A stretch of DNA of 11,191 nucleotides from Acidobacteriota bacterium (GTDB taxonomy: Bacteria > Acidobacteriota > Thermoanaerobaculia > UBA5066), in assembly GCA_016789625.1 (NCBI GenBank), contig JAEUQS010000718.1, positions 1-11,191 of the forward strand. Reading direction: 5' to 3'. Positions 1-5,511 of this stretch are shown piece after piece. A program made the position numbers and the translations under genes. Position 1 is the first letter of the stretch. Every line of letters begins with the position of its first letter. Under the pieces are notes generated by a model, which saw only the letters and a program-made list of their open reading frames with translations, searched no databases and was not told where the DNA came from.

Positions 1-657
1 CTCGCGAAGGACGCCACGACGCGCGCCCGGGTCGCGCGGCTCTCGGCCCTGCTCTCCGGGGATCCGGTCACCGTCGAGGGGGCCGTCGCGCTGCTTCGGG
101 ACCGGTCGACCGCGAACACGGCCGACGGAGGCTTCGGAAACCGCAACGCTCTGGCCGGCGACATCGCGGCGCACAGCGTGATCTTCGAGCTGGGCAAGCG
201 CCGGGCGTGGGTGGCCGCCGCGCCGCACACGTCGGGGGCCTACATTCCCGTCGATCTCGAGGCCGTGCTCGCCGACGACCGGGGCACGAGCCCGCTGCCC
301 GCGCCCGTCGTTCCCGCCGAACCGGCGCTCCGGAGCGGCGAGCTGGAGGCCTACTTCGCCGCGAGGCGGGCGCTCCTCGAGGGCGACGCGGAGGAGGCCG
401 TGAGGCTCTGCCCTCGTTTCGCGGAGGCGCTCGCCCTCCTGGGCGAGGAGGTGGCCCACCGGGGAGACCGCGCCCGGGCACGCGCGCTCCTCGAGCGCGC
501 GCTCGCGATGGATCCGGGGCCGCGCTCCTACCGCGAGGACCTCGAGCGCCTGCTCGCTGCGGTCGCGGGAACGGGACCGCTCCCGGAAAGGCGCCTGCGC
601 CGCCAGCTCTCGCCCGACGAGCTCATCCGCGCGTCGGGCGTCGTCGACGAACCGTAA
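1..657 (+). CDS. C45-type Ntn-hydrolase (acyltransferase/peptidase), C-terminal part with TPR-like tail; 5' end outside window
   Basis: The frame is open from base 1 to TAA at 655-657, so the start lies upstream of the window. The first ~85 residues resemble the C-terminal half of the acyl-CoA:6-aminopenicillanate acyltransferase / peptidase C45 family. Visible hallmarks are a GNRNAL segment (bases 136-153), then an AHSVIFELGKRRAWVAAAP segment that matches the family pattern of an 'aHsviid...lwVs..P' strand pair. Family members are self-processing Ntn hydrolases acting on amide bonds; the catalytic N-terminal Cys would be upstream and cannot be checked. After a Pro-rich linker (~residues 95-110 of the visible part) come two helical, Ala/Leu/Arg-rich segments spaced like a TPR pair. 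This tail is longer than I would expect for a plain C45 protein. The gene ends 6 bp before the stop of the convergent membrane-protein gene. Family assignment is from motif memory; the substrate is unknown. Confidence 0.7.
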   Translation, partial: LAKDATTRARVARLSALLSGDPVTVEGAVALLRDRSTANTADGGFGNRNALAGDIAAHSVIFELGKRRAWVAAAPHTSGAYIPVDLEAVLADDRGTSPLPAPVVPAEPALRSGELEAYFAARRALLEGDAEEAVRLCPRFAEALALLGEEVAHRGDRARARALLERALAMDPGPRSYREDLERLLAAVAGTGPLPERRLRRQLSPDELIRASGVVDEP

Positions 658-663
658 TGGCCT

Positions 664-1083
664 TCAGCGCACCCAGAGGCCGGCGACCACGCCCGCGGCA
701 TACGCGACGCTCGCGACCAGGACGCCGGTGAAGGGAGTCCGGAACCAGTAGCGCTTCGCGAGCAGCAGATAGCTCGCGAGCGCGAGCCCGCCGACGGTGA
801 GCAGGAAGGGCGACGCGAAGAAGAAGTTCGGCGCGGCGAGCGCGAAGTAGCCGTAGACGAGGCCGAACAGAATCGCGCCGAGGCTGTGGCTCGCGTTGAA
901 GCCCACCCAGGTCTTCCACATCGTCGTCTGGCGGGTGATTCGCGGGTGATCGGTCTCCATGGCTTCCCGCGTCGCCGTGCCGCGCGGGGTCAGCTTGTCT
1001 CCGATGAACGTGATCGCGAGGTGGGCGAGCCCGAGGGCGAGGACGACGGCGGCGGCCAGGGCGACGAGAGCGCTTGCGAGCAT
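664..1083 (-). CDS. Small four-helix integral membrane protein, function unknown
   Basis: This 139-residue protein starts at ATG 1083. Four hydrophobic segments lie at about residues 5-28, 64-82, 86-108 and 118-138, with a ~35-residue polar loop after helix 1. That loop and the start of helix 2 carry a conserved-looking stretch: H46-P-R-I, then W56-K-T-W-V-G-F-N-x-S-H66. The W..W.GFN.SH motif recalls a family of uncharacterised small bacterial membrane proteins (I associate it with the LIC_13387-type family, not certain). No catalytic motif is evident. There is no Shine-Dalgarno sequence; a TAGACT box lies only 8 nt upstream of the ATG, so a leaderless transcript is possible. It is divergent from the secreted repeat protein (72-bp gap) and convergent with the C45 gene. 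Confidence 0.75.
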   Translation of the reverse strand: MLASALVALAAAVVLALGLAHLAITFIGDKLTPRGTATREAMETDHPRITRQTTMWKTWVGFNASHSLGAILFGLVYGYFALAAPNFFFASPFLLTVGGLALASYLLLAKRYWFRTPFTGVLVASVAYAAGVVAGLWVR

Positions 1084-1091
1084 GGGCCGCG

Positions 1092-1097
1092 AGTCTA
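1092..1097 (-). promoter_or_regulatory. Possible -10 box (TAGACT) of the membrane-protein gene
   Basis: On the minus strand TAGACT (4 of 6 to TATAAT) ends 8 nt before the ATG at 1083. A start site 6-7 nt downstream would leave a 1-2 nt leader, and no purine-rich ribosome-binding site is present. No convincing -35 is seen, so this is weak evidence on its own. Confidence 0.3.
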
Positions 1098-1127
1098 GAC
1101 CTGCGGCGACGGACCTCGGGGGGCGAG

Positions 1128-1133
1128 TAGAAT
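1128..1133 (+). promoter_or_regulatory. Possible -10 box (TAGAAT) of the secreted repeat-protein gene
   Basis: TAGAAT matches TATAAT at 5 of 6 positions and sits 22 nt before the ATG at 1156, giving a predicted leader of about 16 nt that contains the ribosome-binding site. The same GTAGAAT string occurs upstream of the kinase gene at 5893-5899. No clear -35 element is visible in the GC-rich sequence upstream. Confidence 0.4.
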
Positions 1134-1143
1134 TTTGTACATC

Positions 1144-1150
1144 AGGAGGT
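1144..1150 (+). promoter_or_regulatory. Strong Shine-Dalgarno AGGAGGT that fixes the start at 1156
   Basis: AGGAGGT followed by a 5-nt spacer points to ATG 1156. An in-frame ATG 21 nt earlier (1135) would put this ribosome-binding site inside the coding region and add seven residues before an otherwise standard signal peptide, so 1156 is preferred. Confidence 0.85.
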
Positions 1151-1155
1151 CAACC

Positions 1156-1938
1156 ATGACGACGATGACGAGGGCGGGGCTTTGCCTCGCGGCTGCGCTG
1201 TTCCTTTCCCCGGCTGCCGCGCTGGCGGACTGGGAGCAGGTGGGTACGAAGGGCGAGTGGAAGGACACCCAGGCCATGGTGGGGATGGACGGGATGCTCT
1301 ATTCCATCGAGGGCGACGGCACGCTCTACAAGACCGATAAGGACGGCGTGCACGAGGTCATCGGCAAGAAGGGCGTGTACAAGCACACCACGATGATCGA
1401 GGGGATGGACGGGATGCTCTGGACCGTCGAAGGCGGCACGCTCTACAGGACGGACCCCAAGACCGCCAAGTGGAAGCAGGTGGGCGACGAGGGCGAGTGG
1501 GCGCAGACGGCCGTTTTTGTCGGGATGAACGGCATCCTCTACTCGATCGAGTCCGACGGCACGCTCTTCAAGACGAACAAGAAGGGCAAGTACGAGCAGA
1601 TCGGCGGCAAGGGCGAGTTCGCCGACGTGGACTTCCTCGAGGCCATGGGCGGGTACCTGTGGACGATCGAGAGCGGCACGCTCTACAAGACCGATCCGAA
1701 CGCCGGCGTGTGGGAGCAGGTTGGGAAGAAGGGCGTCTGGAAGAACACCGTGGCGCTGGCGTCGACGGGGGACTACCTCTGGACGATCGAGAAGGACGGC
1801 ACGCTCTACAAGACCGACAAGACCGGGACGTGGCAGCAGGTCGGGAGCAAGGGCGCGTACAAGGCGGTGAGCCTCCTCTGCGCGCTCGACGGCAAGCTCT
1901 ACACCGTCGAGGGCGGGACGCTCTACCGGACCAACTGA
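1156..1938 (+). CDS. Secreted six-repeat tectonin-like beta-propeller protein
   Basis: The protein has 260 residues. Residues 1-24 form a Sec signal peptide: Arg at 6, a hydrophobic core, and AALA before D25. The rest is six consecutive repeats (25-64, 65-104, 105-144, 145-184, 185-224, 225-260). Each full repeat is exactly 40 residues; the last is cut after 36. The consensus is [aromatic]-x-Q-[VI]-G-x-K-G-x-[WYF], then ~12 variable residues, then L-[WY]-[ST]-[IV]-E-x-(D)-G-T-L-[YF]-K/R-T-D. A W..vG start and a G-x-L-Y-x-T end resemble tectonin/tachylectin-2 repeats, which form lectin-like propellers; a six-bladed propeller would be closed. Repeats alternate between two types: 1, 3 and 5 have ..DGTLYKTxKxG, while 2, 4 and 6 have ..GGTLYRTDP.... 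The mature protein has only one Cys and no lipobox. It is probably periplasmic or extracellular and binds a ligand (sugar or other), but the ligand cannot be read from sequence. The gene appears monocistronic, with a hairpin 22 bp downstream. Confidence 0.88.
   Translation: MTTMTRAGLCLAAALFLSPAAALADWEQVGTKGEWKDTQAMVGMDGMLYSIEGDGTLYKTDKDGVHEVIGKKGVYKHTTMIEGMDGMLWTVEGGTLYRTDPKTAKWKQVGDEGEWAQTAVFVGMNGILYSIESDGTLFKTNKKGKYEQIGGKGEFADVDFLEAMGGYLWTIESGTLYKTDPNAGVWEQVGKKGVWKNTVALASTGDYLWTIEKDGTLYKTDKTGTWQQVGSKGAYKAVSLLCALDGKLYTVEGGTLYRTN
1228..1935 (+). repeat. Six in-frame tandem repeats of 120 bp (last one 108 bp)
   Basis: Repeat boundaries are 1228-1347, 1348-1467, 1468-1587, 1588-1707, 1708-1827 and 1828-1935. 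The DNA period is exactly 120 bp: the string ACGCTCT recurs at 1321, 1441, 1561, 1681 and 1801, and at 1919-1925 (slightly shifted by the shorter loop). Copies have diverged in DNA but are constrained at the protein level. The repeats pair as A-B, A-B, A-B, suggesting a 240-bp ancestral unit. Confidence 0.9.
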
Positions 1939-1959
1939 GGGCTGGACCCGGAACGCAGA

Positions 1960-1985
1960 ACGGGCCGCCCTTTCGAGCGGCCCGT
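1960..1985 (+). terminator. Stem-loop after the repeat-protein gene
   Basis: A perfect 9-bp GC-rich stem (ACGGGCCGC at 1960-1968 with GCGGCCCGT at 1977-1985) encloses an 8-nt loop, 22 bp after the stop codon. No real T tract follows, so it is a candidate rather than a textbook intrinsic terminator. Confidence 0.6.
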
Positions 1986-2011
1986 GTCGGCGTTCGGATT
2001 TCGGTATCTCG

Positions 2012-2056
2012 TCGGTCTCCCGGTGGGGGGCCTGGGGGGATCGAGAAACCCCCAGG
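2012..2056 (-). repeat. Repeated stem-loop element, copy 1 (just 3' of tRNA-Ala)
   Basis: Read on the minus strand, CCTGGGGG pairs with CCCCCAGG across the loop TTTCTCGATC (stem 2031-2038 with 2049-2056). It starts 9 nt after the CCA end of tRNA-Ala. A 20-bp core (2034-2053) is identical, in inverted orientation, to 8053-8072. Beyond the stem, GGAGACCGA (2012-2020) is also shared with copy 2, here separated by 13 extra bases that include a second run of six C. Relative to the gene before it, the element has the same orientation as copy 2. It may serve as the tRNA's terminator. Confidence 0.7.
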
Positions 2057-2065
2057 ATGATTAAC

Positions 2066-2141
2066 TGGTGGAGCTGATCAGGATCGAACTGACGACCTCC
2101 TGAGTGCGATTCAGGCGCTCTCCCAACTGAGCTACAGCCCC
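2066..2141 (-). tRNA. tRNA-Ala (anticodon CGC)
   Basis: The 76-nt cloverleaf on the minus strand folds fully: 7-bp acceptor stem, 4-bp D stem with an 8-nt AGTTGGGA loop, and 5-bp anticodon stem CCTGA/TCAGG with loop ATCGCAC (anticodon CGC, reading GCG). The variable loop is AGGTC, and a 5-bp T stem has loop TTCGATC. The 3' CCA is encoded (2066-2068). The G3:U70 wobble pair that marks alanine tRNAs is present, with discriminator A73. It lies 61 bp downstream of yihY on the same strand but has its own promoter-like sequence. Confidence 0.96.
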
Positions 2142-2156
2142 ACGTCCGGGAGGCGG

Positions 2157-2185
2157 AATCTAGCGGGGATTCCGGAGCCCGTCAA
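2157..2185 (-). promoter_or_regulatory. Sigma70-type promoter of tRNA-Ala
   Basis: On the minus strand TTGACG (2185-2180, 5 of 6 to TTGACA) is followed after exactly 17 nt by TAGATT (2162-2157, 4 of 6 to TATAAT). The predicted start, about 2150, is ~9 nt before the tRNA 5' end at 2141. The sequence between -10 and start is GC-rich (CCGCCTCCC), as is common for stringently controlled stable-RNA promoters; that control is an inference. Confidence 0.7.
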
Positions 2186-2187
2186 TC

Positions 2188-2202
2188 CCCGGCCTTTCCG
2201 GG
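2188..2202 (-). terminator. Small hairpin directly after the yihY stop codon
   Basis: The minus strand reads CCCGG-AAAGG-CCGGG, a 5-bp stem with a 5-nt loop that begins right after the TGA of yihY. It has no T tract, so termination is weak or doubtful. It separates yihY from the tRNA promoter. Confidence 0.35.
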
Positions 2203-3444
2203 TCAATCGTCGGTCTGCGGGAGATGGAGATCCTTGAGGCTCGTGCCCTGCAGCACCGAGCGCACCTCGCGGCCGGCCCGGCCGTAGATCCGGCGCAGCA
2301 GAACCTCCGCCGCGTTCGACTCCGCCGGGATCGGCACCGGCTCCGTCACGACGCCCAGAGCGCGGCCCACGGCCCAGAGCGAGATCTCGCCCGCGTCCCG
2401 CGAGAGCCGCGCCGATTGGGCGTCGAGCGCCACGAGCCCCTCGCGCGCCAGGAGGAGGAGCTGCCTCTCGCCCCGCTCTTCCGGAACACCCGTCAGCTCC
2501 GGAAGCCTCGCGCGGGGCACGTCGGGATCGCCGTTCTCGCGGGCCTGCTCGAGCGCGAGGAGCATCGCCACCGCGTCGTCCAGCGGCCCGCGGCCCTTGG
2601 TGCGCGGCTCGGCCATGGGCGCGAGCAGCACCTCGTCGCGGAACTGCACCGCGTGCGCGAGGGCCACGCCGAAGAGCAGGACGTCCCACACGAAGCCCTG
2701 AGCGAACACGAAGATCACGATCGCCGAGATGGAGCCGTAGATCACGTTCACCCCGGTGAGGAACACGACGCCGAGCGTGAACACCAGCTTGATGAGCCCC
2801 AGCCCCGCGGCCGAGAAGATTCCGGCCGTGGCGGCCGCGCTCCAGCGCACGTACGCGCACGGGATGTACTTGTAGAGCGTGGTGAGGAGCGCGGCGGTGA
2901 CGAGGAACCCCGAGATCCGGAAGTCCAGAAGCTTCACGCCGCTCTGCAGGAAGAGCGACGTCCCGACGCCTGCCGCCACCGGCCCCACGAGGATGACCGC
3001 CGCCGCCATCGCGAGCCAGGGCAGAAAACGCCGCCTCAGCACCGAGCCCCAGAGGAGGTTCGTCGCGCTCTCGATGCTCGCGAACGTGCGCAGCGAGGTG
3101 ACGAGGAAGGCCGCGGCCGCGACGAGAGAAAGCGCCCTCGCGTTGAGCGCCGCCTTCTCGAGAGCCTCCACGAGGTCCCGGCTCGCGCCGGGGATGAGGA
3201 TCGGTATCAGCCGGTAGACGCCCTCGGAGAGATCGCTCGACAGCGTGGCCGAGAGCAGCGTGATCGACGCGATGAGCGGCACGAAGGAAAGCAGCGAGGT
3301 GTACGAGAGCGCGAGCGCGAGCGTGTGCCCGCCGTTCACGTGGAACGTCGCGCCCGCCCGCCAGAGGATCCGCCGCCACACCGGGATCTCCGCGAGCGCC
3401 CGGACGAACGCCGAACGGGACGGGGCCGGCTCTCCCCGCGTCAA
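2203..3444 (-). CDS. YihY/BrkB family inner-membrane protein with a C-terminal cytoplasmic extension
   Basis: The protein is 413 residues, starting from TTG 3444, whose last two bases overlap the TGA of the upstream metallohydrolase (TTGA). The frame is open far upstream, but that part is antisense-quality, Arg/Pro-rich filler inside another gene. Six hydrophobic segments lie at about 42-64, 104-122, 143-166, 178-196, 202-229 and 238-266. Family signatures include ALSYTSLLSFVPLI at 45-58 and NVIYGSISAIVIFVFAQGFVWD at about 233-254. YihY proteins (UPF0761) were once labelled RNase BN, an assignment since withdrawn; no enzymatic role is established. Typical members are near 290 residues. Here ~135 extra residues (280-413) are soluble and look like a winged-helix-type fold: helices, then 'LLLLAREGLVALD...ARLSR'. 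Another start further in is possible, but the coupled TTG leaves the conserved region intact. Confidence 0.85.
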   Translation of the reverse strand: MTRGEPAPSRSAFVRALAEIPVWRRILWRAGATFHVNGGHTLALALSYTSLLSFVPLIASITLLSATLSSDLSEGVYRLIPILIPGASRDLVEALEKAALNARALSLVAAAAFLVTSLRTFASIESATNLLWGSVLRRRFLPWLAMAAAVILVGPVAAGVGTSLFLQSGVKLLDFRISGFLVTAALLTTLYKYIPCAYVRWSAAATAGIFSAAGLGLIKLVFTLGVVFLTGVNVIYGSISAIVIFVFAQGFVWDVLLFGVALAHAVQFRDEVLLAPMAEPRTKGRGPLDDAVAMLLALEQARENGDPDVPRARLPELTGVPEERGERQLLLLAREGLVALDAQSARLSRDAGEISLWAVGRALGVVTEPVPIPAESNAAEVLLRRIYGRAGREVRSVLQGTSLKDLHLPQTDD

Positions 3445-4829
3445 ACCGTGACCGTCTCGTCCCTCGAGGGAATCGAGACGTTCCAGCCGAGCTCCCGGGT
3501 GATGCGCGCCGCGAAGGCCTCGAGAGCCTCGTCCTCGCCGTGCACGAGGAATACGTTCTTCGGAGGTTTCGGCGCCGTGCGGAGCCAGGCCATGAGCCCG
3601 TCGGCATCGGCGTGAGCCGAGAGCGCGGGGATCTGCTTCACGGTGGCGCGCACGGGCAGCATCGCGCCCAGGAGCCTCACCTCCGAAGCCCCTTCGAGGA
3701 GCCGCCTGCCGAGAGTGCCCCGGGCCTGATAGCCCGCGAAGAGCACCGTCGTTCCGGGCTCGGCGATGCGCCGCGCGAGGTGGTGCAGGATGCGGCCGCC
3801 CGTGGCCATGCCCGAGGCCGAGATGATCACGGCCGGACCGTTCAGGGAATTGAGCTTCTTGGACTCCTCCCTCGTTCTCGTGACGTGGAAGAACGGCCTC
3901 ACGAGCGGACAGCCGTCGGCCTCCTCGAGCTCCCGCATCTCCACGTCGTACTCGCTCGTGTGCTTGCAGTAGAGCTCGACCACCGAGTTCGCCATCGGGG
4001 AGTCGACGTAGACGGGCACCTTGGGGAGCGCCCCCTCCTGGTAGAGCGCGTTGAGGTGGTACAGGATCTCCTGCGTGCGGCCCACCGCGAACGCCGGGAT
4101 GAGCACGACGCCGCCCCGCGCGAACCCCTCGGCCAGCGCGATGCGGAGCTGCTCCTTCACGTCGGTCACCTCGTGCAGCCGGTCCCCGTACGTGGCCTCG
4201 ATCACCACCGTGTCGGTCTCGGGCAGCGGGTCGGGGTCCTTCAATATCGGCACGCCCGTGCGCCCCAGATCGCCCGAGAAGACGACGCGCTCCGGGGCCA
4301 TTCCCCGCCGTTCCTGGACGAACTCGAGGAAGCCCGCGCCGAGGATGTGGCCGGCCCGGTGGAACCGCAGCTGCACCCCGTGCTCGAGCGTGTGCCAGCG
4401 GTCGAACGCCCGGGATTCGATGCGTGCGAGGGAGCGCTTCGCCTCGCTCTCGGTGTAGAGGGGCAGCGCCACCTCGTGCCGCGAGAAGCCCTTCTTGTTC
4501 ACGTAACGGGCCTCTTCCTCCTGGAGGCCGCCGGAATCGGGCAGCAAGTAGCGGAGCAGCGCGGCGGTGGGCGGCGTCGCCAGGGCCTTGCCCGCGAAGC
4601 CCATCTTCACGAAACGGGGAAAGTAGCCGGAGTGGTCGATGTGGGCGTGGGTGAAGACGACGCGATCGACCGATTCCTCGGCGAACGGAAGGGGCTGCCA
4701 GTTGCGCTGGTGGAGCTCGAAGCCGCCCTGGAAGAGCCCGCAGTCCACGAGGACCCGGAAGCCGTGGAAATCCACGAGGTGGCGTGACCCGGTCACCGTG
4801 CGCGCCGCGCCGAAGAAGCCGATCTTCAC
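3441..4829 (-). CDS. MBL-fold beta-CASP metallohydrolase (probable RNA-processing exonuclease/endonuclease)
   Basis: The protein has 462 residues, with GTG start at 4829 and a GGAGGG ribosome-binding site 6 nt upstream. Metallo-beta-lactamase motifs are complete: D29 in VLVDCG, H61-A-H63-I-D65-H66, H161 in AGHILGA and D187 in FSGDLGR. The beta-CASP features follow: EATYGDRLHE, then PAFAVGRTQEIL, ISASGMATGGR and the final metal ligand H406 in LSAHADADGL. This set is that of the CPSF73-like / RNase J-related nuclease group that cleaves RNA in the cytoplasm using two zinc ions. The length fits the bacterial/archaeal short type without N-terminal KH domains. The stop codon overlaps the TTG start of yihY by 4 bases, so the two are probably co-translated. 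No ligand is missing, so it should be active. RNA as substrate is family knowledge, not visible here. Confidence 0.93.
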   Translation of the reverse strand: MKIGFFGAARTVTGSRHLVDFHGFRVLVDCGLFQGGFELHQRNWQPLPFAEESVDRVVFTHAHIDHSGYFPRFVKMGFAGKALATPPTAALLRYLLPDSGGLQEEEARYVNKKGFSRHEVALPLYTESEAKRSLARIESRAFDRWHTLEHGVQLRFHRAGHILGAGFLEFVQERRGMAPERVVFSGDLGRTGVPILKDPDPLPETDTVVIEATYGDRLHEVTDVKEQLRIALAEGFARGGVVLIPAFAVGRTQEILYHLNALYQEGALPKVPVYVDSPMANSVVELYCKHTSEYDVEMRELEEADGCPLVRPFFHVTRTREESKKLNSLNGPAVIISASGMATGGRILHHLARRIAEPGTTVLFAGYQARGTLGRRLLEGASEVRLLGAMLPVRATVKQIPALSAHADADGLMAWLRTAPKPPKNVFLVHGEDEALEAFAARITRELGWNVSIPSRDETVTV

Positions 4830-4875
4830 TGCGGTCCCTCCGAGGCGTTATGAGAACATCTCGATGGAACTTCCG

Positions 4876-4883
4876 TAAGGAGG
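4876..4883 (+). promoter_or_regulatory. Full-length Shine-Dalgarno TAAGGAGG of the DUF883 gene
   Basis: TAAGGAGG matches all eight bases of the 16S anti-SD and is followed by a 7-nt spacer to ATG 4891. This is the strongest ribosome-binding site in the window and suggests high translation of the DUF883-type protein. The rest of the 61-bp divergent interval (4830-4890) must hold both promoters; I see no convincing -35/-10 pair there. Confidence 0.85.
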
Positions 4884-4890
4884 AATCGTC

Positions 4891-5187
4891 ATGGCAACGA
4901 ACACGGCAGACGACGGCATGGCACAGGCGGTGGACGCTCGCATCGACGCGGCCCGCGAGGCCACCGGAGACCGCATCGGAAAGCTCAAGGAGAAGGCCGG
5001 CGAGGTCGCCGACGCCGCGAAGGCACGGGCTGCGGCGCTGCGCGACAAGATCCGTGACACCGACTGGGACGACGTGACCAGCAACGTCACCGGCTACGTA
5101 CGCGAGAACCCGGGCAAGAGCGTCGCGATCGCCCTGGGCGTGGGTTTCGTGCTCGGGCTTCTTCTCCGCAAGAAGGGGCACGACTGA
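4891..5187 (+). CDS. DUF883 (ElaB/YqjD/YgaM-type) membrane-anchored small protein
   Basis: This protein of 98 residues has a long, charged, Ala-rich amphipathic helix (residues ~8-62), with alternating acidic and basic residues and no Pro or aromatic residue except one W. The ending GYVRENPGKSVAIALGVGFV is followed by LGLLLRKK, which is the hallmark C-terminal transmembrane anchor of DUF883 proteins (TM ~76-92). In E. coli the family members YqjD, ElaB and YgaM sit in the inner membrane, and YqjD binds ribosomes in stationary phase; whether this one does is inference. It overlaps the next gene by one base (TGATG), indicating an operon. The metallohydrolase gene is divergent. Confidence 0.85.
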   Translation: MATNTADDGMAQAVDARIDAAREATGDRIGKLKEKAGEVADAAKARAAALRDKIRDTDWDDVTSNVTGYVRENPGKSVAIALGVGFVLGLLLRKKGHD

Positions 5188-5480
5188 TGGCCGAGGACGA
5201 GTTCGTGCGCCCCCCCGCGCCGCACGGCGCGCTGCCCGACGGCCCCGTGGGCGGGGCCATGGGCCCGTTCGACTTTCTGCCCGGAAGCGAGAAGTGGAAG
5301 GGAGTCGCGCTCGACACCGTGCGCAAGTACCCCATCCCGTGTCTCCTGGGAGCCGCGGCGCTGGGCTTCTGGATCGGCCGCCACAAGGGGAAGGCCATCA
5401 CCGCCGCGGCCGCGGGCCTCGTGACGAACGCCGTGCTCCAGAATCTGAACCGCGTCTTCGAGGCCGAAGGTCTCGACTAG
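5187..5480 (+). CDS. Small membrane protein co-encoded with the DUF883 protein, function unknown
   Basis: This protein of 97 residues starts in the TGATG overlap with the DUF883 gene; GAAGGGG 8 nt upstream serves as ribosome-binding site. The N-terminal ~45 residues are Pro/Gly-rich and acidic. Then VRKYPIPCLLGAAALGFWIG (~48-67) repeats the layout of the preceding protein's tail ('vr.nP..svaia.gvGf..G'), followed by a basic stretch (RHKGK) and a second mildly hydrophobic, Ala-rich helix (~73-88). The resemblance of the K/R-x-x-P-hydrophobic-Gly tail suggests an anchor related to DUF883 proteins without the coiled-coil part. I do not recognise a named family. Tight overlap argues for a joint complex or stoichiometric expression. 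Confidence 0.75.
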   Translation: MAEDEFVRPPAPHGALPDGPVGGAMGPFDFLPGSEKWKGVALDTVRKYPIPCLLGAAALGFWIGRHKGKAITAAAAGLVTNAVLQNLNRVFEAEGLD

Positions 5481-5511
5481 CGCACCCAACCGGGATGACG
5501 GAGACGACGCG

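Noticed and set aside
1135..1155. Upstream ATG for the secreted repeat protein (seven extra residues)
   Set aside because: The Shine-Dalgarno AGGAGGT lies between this ATG and the next, and the signal peptide is complete from 1156.
1228..1935. CRISPR-like array suggested by a regular 120-bp period
   Set aside because: The period is in-frame protein repeat coding with divergent DNA, not identical short direct repeats with unique spacers.
2024..2039. G-quadruplex from two runs of six G
   Set aside because: Only two G runs are present on the strand; the local hairpin with the C run is a simpler explanation.
2224..3615. A long plus-strand open frame (463 codons) opposite yihY
   Set aside because: It reads as Arg/His/Glu-rich low-complexity protein with no recognisable motif, exactly antisense to a well-supported membrane protein gene; this is a typical GC-rich shadow frame.
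3540..4787. A plus-strand open frame (415 codons) opposite the metallohydrolase
   Set aside because: Composition is Arg/His/Val/Glu-rich without motifs, and the opposite strand has all beta-CASP motifs in the right order.
3445..5181. A minus-strand continuous frame that would give YihY a 579-residue N-terminal extension
   Set aside because: The upstream portion runs through the metallohydrolase and DUF883 genes in another frame and has low-complexity Arg/Pro/Gly composition; the YihY family begins just after 3444.
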